Below are positions 35,815-44,800 of a stretch of 64,000 bases of DNA, piece after piece. The first letter of the stretch is position 1. Every line of letters starts with the position of its first letter. The notes under the pieces are model-generated. The model saw only the letters and a list, made by a program, of their open reading frames with translations. It made no database searches and had not been told where the DNA came from. This DNA is from Rubrolithibacter sp043763625 (lineage in GTDB: Bacteria > Bacteroidota > Bacteroidia > Sphingobacteriales > Sphingobacteriaceae). Made by a program: the position numbers and the translations under genes. The DNA lies in the NCBI GenBank assembly GCA_043763625.1, contig JAYULL010000061.1, forward strand, positions 1 through 64,000, written 5' to 3'.

Positions 35815-36047
35815 GCCTTCTGCGGAGGGAATCAGCTGAAAGCAGGCTGGCTTAGTCGATGGGGTAGACCTTTAAAAGGCTTACAGATCACAATTCAAAT
35901 GAACTTTTTTCTTAATAAACACCGAGACGCCTTCTGCGGAGGGAATCAGCTGAAAGCAGGCTGGCTTAGTCGATGGGGTAGACCTTTAAAAGGCTTCCAG
36001 ATCACAATTCAAATGAACTTTTTTCTTAATAAACACCGAGACGCCTT
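35815..36047 (+). repeat. 114-bp tandem repeat, two copies, abutting the protease start
   Basis: Unit 1 is 35815-35928 and unit 2 is 35929-36042, followed by the first 5 bases of a third. They differ at one position (A/C at 35883/35997). Each unit begins GCCTTCTGCGGAGGG and contains CAGCTGAAAGCAGGCTG, GTAGACCTTTAAAAGGC and a T-run at its 3' part. GCCTT at the start can pair with AAGGC, and CAGC with GCTG, so each unit could fold into a structured RNA. There are no spacers, so this is not a CRISPR array. Confidence 0.85.
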
Positions 36048-36052
36048 TTGAC

Positions 36053-38245
36053 GTGGTTGATAGGAACGAAAATTATAAAAGTTATATAAAATATAATAAC
36101 ACCTGTTTTCAAATTTTAAATTTCGGGGAATATGAAAAACTAGGGCCGAATGCAGGAGAAATAGATATCCCTTCTGAAAAATCATCCCGAAAAATAATTT
36201 TAACATTTCAAGATACTTTATTTATAGCAGAGTTCATGAAAAGAGAATTCGGCTATACAATTTTGCTTTTTAATAAAGAAACTGTATTGACTGATATAGC
36301 AGACGCGGAAGTAATATGGTTTGTTGGGTTATCTTCAAAAATAAAGGACGATATTTTACTGGGTCTATTGAAAAATATGCGTGACAATTTTTTGAACAAA
36401 GAGTTTTTTTATAAAACGCCCATTTTTTCGATTTTAACGAACAGGGATTTCGATACACTAACCTTCTTATTAGCTAAAATTGTATTGAATAAACAAAAAA
36501 ACAAATCAGAGAATAAAATTAGCTTAGCCAAATTCGTCCCCCATCATACTTCTACTGAGGTAATTTACCACACTTATGAAAATTCCACTAGCCGTTTTGA
36601 CAGTAAAATGATAGATAATTTTAGTGATTTTTTTGCACACCAAACTTCATTTGACTTAATTTCGTCGTCGACTCATGGCTTTGAGGCGTGTGCAAATGGC
36701 GGAAATGGGAATGTGCTTTGTGGCTTAAGTCAAAATGTGAAAATTGACTCATTAAATGCCGAATCGAATAAACTAAGCTGCGGCTACAATTTTCCGTGCC
36801 CAAGAGGCCCCCAACCTTTCCCTTTGAAATTTTTCCCAACTAAAGTCCTAATGTTGGGTTCTTGTAATGGATTGCGACTAGCTGACAGTTGTTTAAATGA
36901 AAATTTTAATTTAGGATTAACTTTTTTAGAAGGTGACGGTATTTGCTATATTTCGAATCTCTTTAGCAGCACGGCAAATAAAATTATAATAGAATTATTC
37001 CACTCGGCAATTTTCTCGGGTTATAGCGTTGGAAAAGCACTTAGAATGGTTAACTTATTTCTTCTAAGTTCAAATTTAGATCATCCATCCATGCTCATGA
37101 TCGGTAATCCTGAACACTATGTCGTACCATTTGAAAAGAAGAAAAGTTGTTCAAAGTTATCGTCAAAACAGACTGTACTAAACGCGAACTTCTCGTCTGA
37201 TTATTTTTATAATTGTAAGTTAATAAGCCGAGAAACAATTAAATTGGTTTGCCGGGCAAGAATAATTGTCCTCGTCTTTAATGTTGTTCCTGAAGATATG
37301 TTTTGGTTTGCCAATGTAGAAAAATCACCATTGGATATTTATGCCCCAATTGTAACGATTCATATTTTTAGGTACCCCATGGAAATTGAAAACCTGGCTT
37401 TTGAAATTGTCGGTTACGAGAAAACACAACGTCAATTGAAAAAACTATTGATGAAAATTATTTTCTGGACTAAACAATTTGATTATATAAAATTACCCGA
37501 AACAGACAATGACTTAGCCAATGCATTAGTAAACGTTAAAGAGATTTTAGAAGAGTTTAGTTTGAACATTGATAAATTTTCGAATTATATGTGTTATTCC
37601 GGCGTTGAACTTAAAAATCTATTTGAAATAGCGAACGAATTAATTGTCGGATCAATTGAACATTACATTAAACATGCCTCAGAAAAATTAAAAGGTCCCT
37701 TTTGGTTATACAATACTTATTCAGCGGATTTCAAACTGAATAATATAACATATGGGAAATGTATTTATTGCAAAGGAAATGTGATACTTAAAAAGAGCTC
37801 TGCGATAAGTTTTGATGAAACTAGGAAAATCAGCTTTTGCCCGCGATGTGGTATCATCGAAGATGTACTATTGGACAATTCCTTTTCTAGTGTAAAAGTT
37901 AACATGGATGACGATGTTTTTATTAATACCGAAATGGGATTTTCAATAACTTTTATTGCCAACAAAAATATAAGAGAAGAAGTTATTTTTGTTCCTAAAA
38001 TTTCATCGGCTGAACATTTGGCACCTTTCCCAAATTGTCAAAAACTTAATTCATTTAAAAAAGGTCAGGTTTATAATCTCGATTTCAGGGTTAAACTTGA
38101 TGAATCAACGATTCCCCACAGATATTTTCTTAAATTTCTTATTGTTTGTCCCGATAAAATATTATTTTATTCGTGTCCATTTTTTATTAAACCGAAGTTT
38201 CAAACTTTGGCCGATTTAGTTACGGTAAAAAACTTACTTCTATAA
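36053..38245 (+). CDS. Caspase-fold (CHAT/C25-like) protease with C-terminal zinc ribbon
   Basis: 730 residues, starting at GTG 36053, 5 bases after the tandem repeat; an in-frame stop lies at 36014-36016, so little N-terminal extension is possible. DLISSSTHGFE gives the catalytic histidine His208, and VLMLGSCNGLRLAD gives the nucleophile Cys271. The following GYSVGKALRMVN and MLMIGNPEHY are the usual clan CD helix and terminal strand. A zinc ribbon is at Cys570, Cys573, Cys596 and Cys599, followed by a beta-rich C-terminal domain. There is no signal peptide, so it acts in the cytosol. The gene is visibly more AT-rich than its neighbours. A toxin or defence effector role is inferred. Confidence 0.75.
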   Translation: MVDRNENYKSYIKYNNTCFQILNFGEYEKLGPNAGEIDIPSEKSSRKIILTFQDTLFIAEFMKREFGYTILLFNKETVLTDIADAEVIWFVGLSSKIKDDILLGLLKNMRDNFLNKEFFYKTPIFSILTNRDFDTLTFLLAKIVLNKQKNKSENKISLAKFVPHHTSTEVIYHTYENSTSRFDSKMIDNFSDFFAHQTSFDLISSSTHGFEACANGGNGNVLCGLSQNVKIDSLNAESNKLSCGYNFPCPRGPQPFPLKFFPTKVLMLGSCNGLRLADSCLNENFNLGLTFLEGDGICYISNLFSSTANKIIIELFHSAIFSGYSVGKALRMVNLFLLSSNLDHPSMLMIGNPEHYVVPFEKKKSCSKLSSKQTVLNANFSSDYFYNCKLISRETIKLVCRARIIVLVFNVVPEDMFWFANVEKSPLDIYAPIVTIHIFRYPMEIENLAFEIVGYEKTQRQLKKLLMKIIFWTKQFDYIKLPETDNDLANALVNVKEILEEFSLNIDKFSNYMCYSGVELKNLFEIANELIVGSIEHYIKHASEKLKGPFWLYNTYSADFKLNNITYGKCIYCKGNVILKKSSAISFDETRKISFCPRCGIIEDVLLDNSFSSVKVNMDDDVFINTEMGFSITFIANKNIREEVIFVPKISSAEHLAPFPNCQKLNSFKKGQVYNLDFRVKLDESTIPHRYFLKFLIVCPDKILFYSCPFFIKPKFQTLADLVTVKNLLL

Positions 38246-38381
38246 GCTAATTGTTCACACGTTCAAATGTTAAACTTAATATTTACTTTAATTTGGGATT
38301 ATGAAATGGTAGATAATTATTAAAGAAATAGATAATGAAAGATGCTGTCAAACGAAAACTATTAGAATAAGGATTGAATAA

Positions 38382-38468
38382 GCCGAATAGCGTACTTAAT
38401 CGGCTCATCGCAAATTGCAGGGAAGCATGAGACGAACATCGCGTAACTCCTGTATATTCAAAGAAAAC
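38382..38468 (+). repeat. 87-bp direct repeat, right copy
   Basis: Second copy of 35061-35147, lying about 140 bases after the protease stop codon. Nothing else of the AAA gene continues here, so this is a duplicated end rather than a second gene. Confidence 0.85.
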
Positions 38469-38509
38469 TTGCGTACTTTGATCCTATTATTCGACACTAC
38501 TAGTCTGTC

Positions 38510-38557
38510 ATAATAGAAAATTATCCTTAAATAATAGTTTATAATAGAAAATATTCC
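38510..38557. repeat. Short AT-rich iteron-like repeats
   Basis: ATAATAGAAAATTATCC (38510-38526) and ATAATAGAAAATATTCC (38541-38557), with a partial ATAATAGTTT between. They lie in the 800-base non-coding region before the mobilization genes. A regulatory or replication role is possible but not shown. Confidence 0.4.
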
Positions 38558-38610
38558 ACACCAGGATTAAGCTATACGCTTTTCTAGAAAAAAATCATCT
38601 CTCTTCTCTA

Positions 38611-38642
38611 AACTTCACACCTCAAGCACAAGGTGTGAAGTT
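38611..38642. terminator. Strong terminator hairpin
   Basis: AACTTCACACCT pairs perfectly with AGGTGTGAAGTT around an 8-base loop, followed on the plus strand by a T-run at 38641-38646. It would stop transcription from the protease side before the mobilization module. Confidence 0.82.
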
Positions 38643-39085
38643 TTTTAAAGACTGGATTAAACGCCTCTTTCTTCATCAGCAAAAAACATTCGCACCTTGC
38701 GAACCCCTTGCGAACTTAATACTTTGCCTATCCTGAACTTTGAGCATCAATTCGATGCACATGAACTCTATAAATTCTTATTACCCGCTCTATTCGGATA
38801 AATTTCGATCCCAACCTGTCTCAAAGTTTCCCAAACGGCCAAATTTCAGTGGTACATTTTTAAAAATGTACCCTAGGTCTCTCGGTCTCTCTCGTCCTTT
38901 ACATAAAAAACATCGGTAGTACCGAAAAGTACCCAAGTTTAAGTTTTCAGGATTTGAAATTTTGCTATGCAACCTCATCAACAACAAAAAAGATATAACA
39001 CCTCCGTAACAAGGTGTTAAGAATAAATTTAAGAGATACTGAATTTTGAACCTATTAAATGAATGTTAACCTAATGAAAAACATT
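38643..39085 (+). other. Non-coding leader of the mobilization module
   Basis: No coding frame is convincing. It holds the direct repeat CTTGCGAACC/CTTGCGAACT at about 38695-38717, a 22-base palindrome at 38851-38872 and an AACACCT/AGGTGTT hairpin at 38997-39018 whose arms echo those of the terminator at 38611. Such dense repeats suggest a control region for the following genes. Confidence 0.5.
38851..38872. promoter_or_regulatory. Perfect 22-bp palindrome
   Basis: GGTACATTTTTAAAAATGTA plus CC is a perfect inverted repeat of 11-base arms without a loop. It is 200 bases upstream of the HTH gene. A dimeric regulator or an accessory recombination protein could bind it. Confidence 0.5.
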
Positions 39086-39397
39086 ATGTCAGTAGAAATC
39101 ATCACCAAAGAAGACTTGCAGCAATTTAAGTCAGAATTATTAGAAGAGCTACTAAAGATAATTCAACCTAATCAGTCACAGAGTAAGCAATGGCTAAAAA
39201 GTCAGGATGTGCGCAAGCTCCTGAACATCTCGCCAGGCACTTTGCAAAACCTGCGAATTAATGGCACGCTTCATTTCACCCAGGTAGGCACCATCTACTA
39301 CTACAAACAGGAAGACATTTACAGCCTGCTTGAAAACGGAAGCAGTACGCCGCAAAAAAGCATTTCCATCACCGGACGATTGATGAAGAGCTTATGA
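39086..39397 (+). CDS. Helix-turn-helix protein, excisionase-like
   Basis: The frame is open from ATG 39059; I prefer the start at 39086 (MSVEIITKEDLQQFK), which is usual for the family, giving 103 residues. The core SQDVRKLLNISPGTLQNLRI with GTLHFTQVGTIYYYKQED is a MerR-like winged HTH (HTH_17) found at the head of Bacteroidota mobilizable elements. It may act as excisionase or transcriptional activator. It overlaps the next gene by 4 bases. Confidence 0.82.
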   Translation: MSVEIITKEDLQQFKSELLEELLKIIQPNQSQSKQWLKSQDVRKLLNISPGTLQNLRINGTLHFTQVGTIYYYKQEDIYSLLENGSSTPQKSISITGRLMKSL

Positions 39398-39684
39398 TAG
39401 TACAGGAAGCAAAGCGTTTTAACATACTTTTCAAACGCATCGCAAGCGACCCGAAATTACTGACTTCGCACATCAGCCTGTTTACTGCACTCTTTATTTG
39501 CTGGCAGCGGAAGAACTTTAAAAGTCCGTTCTCGGTAACCCGAAAGGAGCTGATGATCTACTCTAAAATTGCCTCAATCGCTACCTATCACAAGTGCATC
39601 AAAGAGCTTCATAAGTCGGGCTATATCAGGTACGAACCATCGTATCACCCGAAGATTGGAAGCCTGATTTATTGGAATGTATAG
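39394..39684 (+). CDS. Mobilizable-element winged-helix-like protein, 96 aa
   Basis: It starts on the ATGA overlap with the HTH gene. The sequence has HISLFTALFICWQRKNFKSP and SVTRKELMIYSKIASIATYH followed by KCIKELHKSGYIRYEPSYHP, which reads as a small winged helix with a beta-hairpin. Proteins of this kind regularly sit between the HTH gene and mobC in Bacteroidota elements. A regulatory or replication-initiation role is possible. Confidence 0.72.
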   Translation: MIVQEAKRFNILFKRIASDPKLLTSHISLFTALFICWQRKNFKSPFSVTRKELMIYSKIASIATYHKCIKELHKSGYIRYEPSYHPKIGSLIYWNV

Positions 39685-39756
39685 TAAATAGTAAATGGGA
39701 GGAGCCATTAATATTGACCTAAACAGGCGCCTTATTTTGTTGGCGTTTTGCAGGGA

Positions 39757-39814
39757 GCAAGTTTGTGTTTTTGTTCCACAAAAACTCTTCCGGCCCCGGC
39801 CGGAACCAACTTGC
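39757..39814 (+). other. Candidate origin of transfer (oriT)
   Basis: Nested inverted repeats directly upstream of mobC: outer arms GCAAGTT (39757-39763) and AACTTGC (39808-39814), and an inner GC-rich hairpin TCCGGCC-CC-GGCCGGA (39789-39804). A short GGCGCC repeat precedes it at about 39726. Position before mobC/relaxase genes and the nested hairpins are typical of relaxase recognition sites. The nic site is not identified. Confidence 0.5.
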
Positions 39815-39863
39815 CCTTTTCTCCCGCCGGTCGCAAAAGGATTTAAGAATTTGAAAAGAGATT

Positions 39864-40238
39864 ATGGAAGAGACCTTAGAAAAACCAAAGAAGCATAAAG
39901 GCGGAAGACCGGTTAAACGAATCAAACGATGTAACCAAATTCGGGTGAGGCTGACCAACACGGAGCGATTCCTTATCGAACATAAAGCGAAGGAAGCAGG
40001 CATGCTTGCAAGCGAATGGTTCCGGCAAGCAGCCAAACGAGCCAAAGTAGTTGCCCGTTTAACTCCCGACCACTTACGCTATTTACGGATGCTGACCGGA
40101 ATGGCTAACAACCTAAACCAGATCACACACTTGGCGCATAAGGAAGGACTGCTGTCTGTTTGGAAACGCTGCCGTGAAATCCTTTTTGAGATTGACGATA
40201 CCTTAAAAAAACTAAACACTCATGATAGGGAAAGTTAA
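39864..40238 (+). CDS. MobC-like relaxosome protein
   Basis: 124 residues, strongly basic. KKHKGGRPVKRIKRCNQIRV RLT is a ribbon-helix-helix-type DNA-binding start, followed by ERFLIEHKAKEAGMLASEWF and NNLNQITHLAHKEGL, the hallmark of the MobC family. It would bind oriT and help the relaxase nick DNA. It overlaps the relaxase gene by 17 bases. Confidence 0.88.
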   Translation: MEETLEKPKKHKGGRPVKRIKRCNQIRVRLTNTERFLIEHKAKEAGMLASEWFRQAAKRAKVVARLTPDHLRYLRMLTGMANNLNQITHLAHKEGLLSVWKRCREILFEIDDTLKKLNTHDRES

Positions 40239-41175
40239 AACCGGGAAAAGCTTTGCAGGTTGCGTTCGCTATAATCTGGAACGAGAGGAAGCAACAATTC
40301 TTTATGCTGAAGGAATCAGAACCGACAGCATCCAACACATGATTAACGACTTCAATATGCAGCGGAAAATGAATCCGGAACTTGGGCAAGCAGTAGGGCA
40401 TATCGTTCTAAGCTGGAGCGTTCAGGATAAAGAAAAGCTGAGTCCCGAGGCGCTGGCACTACATGCAAAAGAATATCTCCAGAAAATGAAAATCGCCGAC
40501 ACCCAATTCCTGATCGTTCAGCATCACGACAGGGAGCATCCGCATATTCATATCGTTTATAACAGGGTAAACAATGAAGCAAAAACCATATCCGATCAAT
40601 ACCAGCGAAAGCGGAACGCGGAAGTATGTAAGCAGCTCACTTTAAAGCATGGCTATCACATGGCTCAGGGAAAGGCTCAAGTTAATAGAGCTCGGCTTAC
40701 GGGAGCAGATAAAATTAAGTATCAGATCTACGATGCTATTAAGGAAATATCAGTACAGGCAAAGACCTGGGAAGAACTGAAAACACTGTTAAAGCAACAA
40801 GGTATCGAACTGCACTATAAATATAAAGGTGGAACGACTGAGGTTCAAGGAATCTCTTTTTGCAAAAATGGTGTAAAACTGAAAGGTTCGGAGATCGACC
40901 GGAGTTTGAGTTATGGTAAGCTTAATTGCTTGCTGGCAAATAATCTTGTCAATTCTCAAAAACAAGCTTCTTATATAGGAACCCTGACGACATTAAAAGA
41001 AGAGCCGGTAAAGCGAACCTACCTTAAACCACCCCCTGCAACCAACTACCTGAAGCTGAAGGATCACGGCAAGTCATTATTGGAAAGTCTCTTGACAACT
41101 ACCACCAACGATCTCCCGCCGTTAATGGAGGAAGAAAAAAAGAAAAAACATAAACATCAAGGCTTAAGCTTATGA
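40222..41175 (+). CDS. Relaxase / mobilization nuclease
   Basis: 317 residues of the MobA/VirD2-like type. The N-terminus MIGKVKTGKSFAGCVRYNLE and the histidine motif VQHHDREHPHIHIVYNRV (near residue 92-109, three metal-binding histidines) are diagnostic. It nicks oriT and pilots the single strand into a recipient through a helper conjugation apparatus. It is shorter than full relaxases with helicase domains, as usual for Bacteroidota mobilizable elements. The stop overlaps the start of the next gene (ATGA). Confidence 0.92.
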   Translation: MIGKVKTGKSFAGCVRYNLEREEATILYAEGIRTDSIQHMINDFNMQRKMNPELGQAVGHIVLSWSVQDKEKLSPEALALHAKEYLQKMKIADTQFLIVQHHDREHPHIHIVYNRVNNEAKTISDQYQRKRNAEVCKQLTLKHGYHMAQGKAQVNRARLTGADKIKYQIYDAIKEISVQAKTWEELKTLLKQQGIELHYKYKGGTTEVQGISFCKNGVKLKGSEIDRSLSYGKLNCLLANNLVNSQKQASYIGTLTTLKEEPVKRTYLKPPPATNYLKLKDHGKSLLESLLTTTTNDLPPLMEEEKKKKHKHQGLSL

Positions 41176-41693
41176 AACCGGAAGAATTAGACGAACGACT
41201 GAGCGATACTGAAGCTGTATTGTCACTGCATGAGAAACGAATTAAAGAACTTGAGGAAAGCAAACCAGATAATCCGGCAATCGATTTCCCGGATTATTCT
41301 CAAGAGTTCAGGTGGATTAAGCACGCTTTGTTGCAATGTGCAAGTACAGACAACGTGGTTCAAGTTAAACAAGCGCTAGCCCAAATTACGGCACATCTAG
41401 AAAAAGAGCCGAAACCTATTGTTAAATCTTATCGGTTCTTGTTATTTCCTGAGACCAATTCCGGCACTTATTATAAGATTGTGTTCGGCAGACTTATTCC
41501 ATGGGGAATGGTTTTTGTAGCCATTGCGTTTCTTTTTTCATTATCTCAGCAAAGTATCCGGGCTTGGGAAGCATACCAGTATAAAGAACGGGCTGAACGA
41601 TGCGTGAGAGCTTGGATTTATTTAAATGATCATGGTAGCCTGAAAACAAAGAAGGCTATGGAAAAAGCTTGGAAAAAAACTGAAGCAAAATAA
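41172..41693 (+). CDS. Membrane-anchored mobilization accessory protein
   Basis: 173 residues: an N-terminal coiled coil (EELDERLSDTEAVLSLHEKR), a linker, one transmembrane helix (PWGMVFVAIAFLFSLS near residue 112-127) and a charged C-terminus. It starts within the relaxase stop and is the last gene of the mobilization operon. The same architecture is common after relaxase genes in Bacteroidota. It may tether the relaxosome to the membrane or coupling protein. Confidence 0.7.
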   Translation: MKPEELDERLSDTEAVLSLHEKRIKELEESKPDNPAIDFPDYSQEFRWIKHALLQCASTDNVVQVKQALAQITAHLEKEPKPIVKSYRFLLFPETNSGTYYKIVFGRLIPWGMVFVAIAFLFSLSQQSIRAWEAYQYKERAERCVRAWIYLNDHGSLKTKKAMEKAWKKTEAK

Positions 41694-41755
41694 GTTCAAC
41701 ATCGACACGCAGGTTTTAGTATAGTTTTCCTTCTCTTGTAAACTGTTTTAACCTA

Positions 41756-41785
41756 TTGTAAATGTGAAGTTTCTGAGTAGATTTG
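41756..41785 (+). promoter_or_regulatory. Promoter of the helicase/AAA/SbcCD operon
   Basis: TTG at 41756-41758 is followed after 19 bases by TAGATTTG at 41778-41785, an excellent match to the Bacteroidota -33/-7 pattern. A transcript would have an 85-base leader before the helicase ATG. It separates this operon from the mobilization genes. Confidence 0.68.
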
Positions 41786-41876
41786 GATACCTTATCTACA
41801 ATTTCATTTTACCTATCTTCTCCTTTCTCTTAGGGGCTTTATTAGTAAACCTGAAACTGTACTAACATTTACTGTA

Positions 41877-44800
41877 ATGCAGGAAATTATTTTAAGCCGC
41901 CTAGAATCGTCGCGTAAAGAATTATTGGATTTAGGATTGCGAAATCCACTATTAAATTACAAAATCTCGAAAGCCCGCGGGCTGCATATCGTTCAAGAGA
42001 AATCTGCCCAGGTTTTTGAAATACTGGTTAAGCAAGGAAAAGCGATGACCTTTCTTGGTCGGCCCGGCAAAGATGAAGCAGAAGAGCTTTTCGAATTACC
42101 TCAACTGACGGAAGACCAACAAGAACAGGCCCATAATGACATCAAACTTCAAACAAATGAGTTTGAGATCAAGCTTCAAACTAAAATCTTAAATACTTAC
42201 TACTTCGCACGAACAAGCATTGAGGAGCAAGGGGTAAACATTTTATACATCGCTCTTGGAATGCTTAAATGGTATGAAGAAGGGAATACCGAAGATGTAA
42301 GAAATGCGCCTATTATTCTTATTCCGGTAACTCTTGAGCGATCTAGTGCACAAGAACGATTTAGGCTGAAATATACCTCAAGTGACATTGGTGCGAATCT
42401 CTCTTTGCAGGCGAAGATGCTTGCCGATTTTAATATCACTATCCCGGACTTAGGTGAGTTAGAGGATTTTAATCTTACCAATTATGTTAGCGATATAAAG
42501 AAGAGGGTGCAGCATCGTGCGGGCTGGGATATTGAGGCGGACAACATTGAGCTGGGCTTTTTCTCGTTTGGAAAGTTTATGATCTACCACGATTTGGATA
42601 GTGAGAAGTGGCCAAAAGACGAGAAGCCGTTTGATCATCCGGTTTTACAATCTCTATTTTACGGAGGCTTTAAAGAGGCACAACCTACAGCTACAGAGGA
42701 GTATAATTTGGACGACGACACTGATGCCGATAAGCTTTTTCACGTAGTCGATGCAGACAGTTCTCAGGTGCTTGCAATGTTAGCCGTTCATGAAGGTTGT
42801 AACATGGTAATACAAGGACCTCCCGGAACCGGAAAGTCACAAACAATAACCAACATCATTGCAAATGCAATCGGCCAGGGAAAGAAAGTACTCTTTGTTG
42901 CTGAAAAGATGGCCGCACTCGAGGTAGTTAAGCGAAGGCTGGATTCAATTCACTTAGGCGAAGCTTGCCTTGAATTGCATAGTCATAAAGCAAACAAAAG
43001 GGAGTTGCATGATGAGCTTAAAAGAATATTGGACCTCGGAAAGCCTGCACTGGCTCATTTACAGCAGGAAGTTGTGCTGCTGGCAGAGTACAAAGTAGAC
43101 TTGAACAATTATTGTAAAGCAGCCAATACGGCAATAGCAAAAAGTGGACTTTCTCCAAATAAAATTTCAGGCTACTTACTTCAAATAGCAGAACTTACCC
43201 GGCAGCTAAAGCTTTCTAAAATAAGTATAGCAGGAATTGAAAACTGGGATGCAGATAAAATGCATCGTGCAGAGGCTACTTCCGATAAAATTCAAGCCAA
43301 ACTAAAAGATACCGGAGTTCCATACAAATTGCTTTTTTGGGGTTCTGAATTAACGGCGCTGCTTCCACATGAGCACGAATCACTAACAGATATTGTTAGG
43401 GCTGCTAAGTCTTCAACTGAAGTGCTTAAAAACCAATCAGAAGAAATTGCAAAGCATATGCATTTAGTTGCTCCTGCAAATATAGATCAACTAATGTCCC
43501 TTTTAACAGTTATTGATCTCGCGGCGAAGAGCCCTAGATTACATGAGATAAATATTTCTACTCCTAACTGGATATTAAAACAAGCAGATATAACTGAATT
43601 GCTCGAAACCGGAGCTAAGCTTTCAGCTATTTATCACGAATACAAAGACATTCTGCTGGCGGAAGCATGGCAGCAGGATGTTTCGGAAATCAGGCAGAAC
43701 CTTTTGGCCTACGGAGATAAATGGTATAAATTTATTATTGGCGACTATAGTAGGAGTGTTAAGAAATTAGCATCTGTATCTAAGTACAAACTGCCCAAAG
43801 AGCCAGAAGGCAAGCTTAAATATGTTAACGATATTCTGGAAGCTAGGCAGCTTGAGTCCACATTAAAGGAGCATGAAGCATTAGCTAAGGAACTCTTTGG
43901 CAATAGATGGCAAAAGGTAAAATCAGACTGGCCAGCCTTATCATCAACTACGTCCTATTTATCCAAGGTACACCAAAGTGTATTAGATGGAAAATGTCCA
44001 GCTGCATTAGTTGATTATTTAGGCCTAAATGAAAGTTCCCAAGTTTCTGCTAACAATGCCGGAATATTAAGAGACCTCATCGAAAAACAAGCATCCACGA
44101 TAAAAACCCTAACAGAGAAGATTAAGCTCAATGAGGCTGTTAGCTTTGGTGATTGTAAGTTTACCACAGTCCCCTTTGATCAGCAGCTGACATTATTGAC
44201 TTCATGGATCGCCAGCTTTCCTGAAATTCATCAGGTAATTGGATGGAATCATTTAGCCGAAACGGCTAGTCAGGAAGGGTTTGATTGTCTTATAATAGCT
44301 TCTATCAATTGGGCCGAGGCTAAGGATTATCTGAAAAAGGCTCTCCAAAAAACATGGTACGAATACCTTATCGAACATGCGGTCAGCTCAAGTAATCCTC
44401 TGCGGAAATTTGAAAGAGCAAGTCATGAGGAAATTGTTTCAAAGTTTAAAAAGTTGGACCTATTGAATCTTGATTATAATCGAGCTCGGGTAGCTTTAAA
44501 ACATTGGGAAGGAGTACCAAGACAAGAAGCCGGAGGACAAGTCAACATCCTGAAAAGTGAGTTTAACAGGAAAGCACGGCATATGCCTATTCGTAAGTTG
44601 ATACAGGAAGCGGGGATGGCGCTACAGGCTATTAAACCTGTATTCATGATGAGCCCTTTATCAATCGCAAATTTTCTTCCGCCCGGAGATATAGAATTTG
44701 ATCTTGTAATATTTGACGAAGCAAGTCAGGTACGACCAGTTGAGGCCCTCGGAGCGGTGTTACGGGCGAAACAATTAGTTGTAGTAGGCGATTCGAAACA

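Noticed and set aside
35815..36047. CRISPR array
   Set aside because: The two 114-base units are contiguous with no spacers, are far longer than CRISPR repeats, and there are no cas genes nearby.
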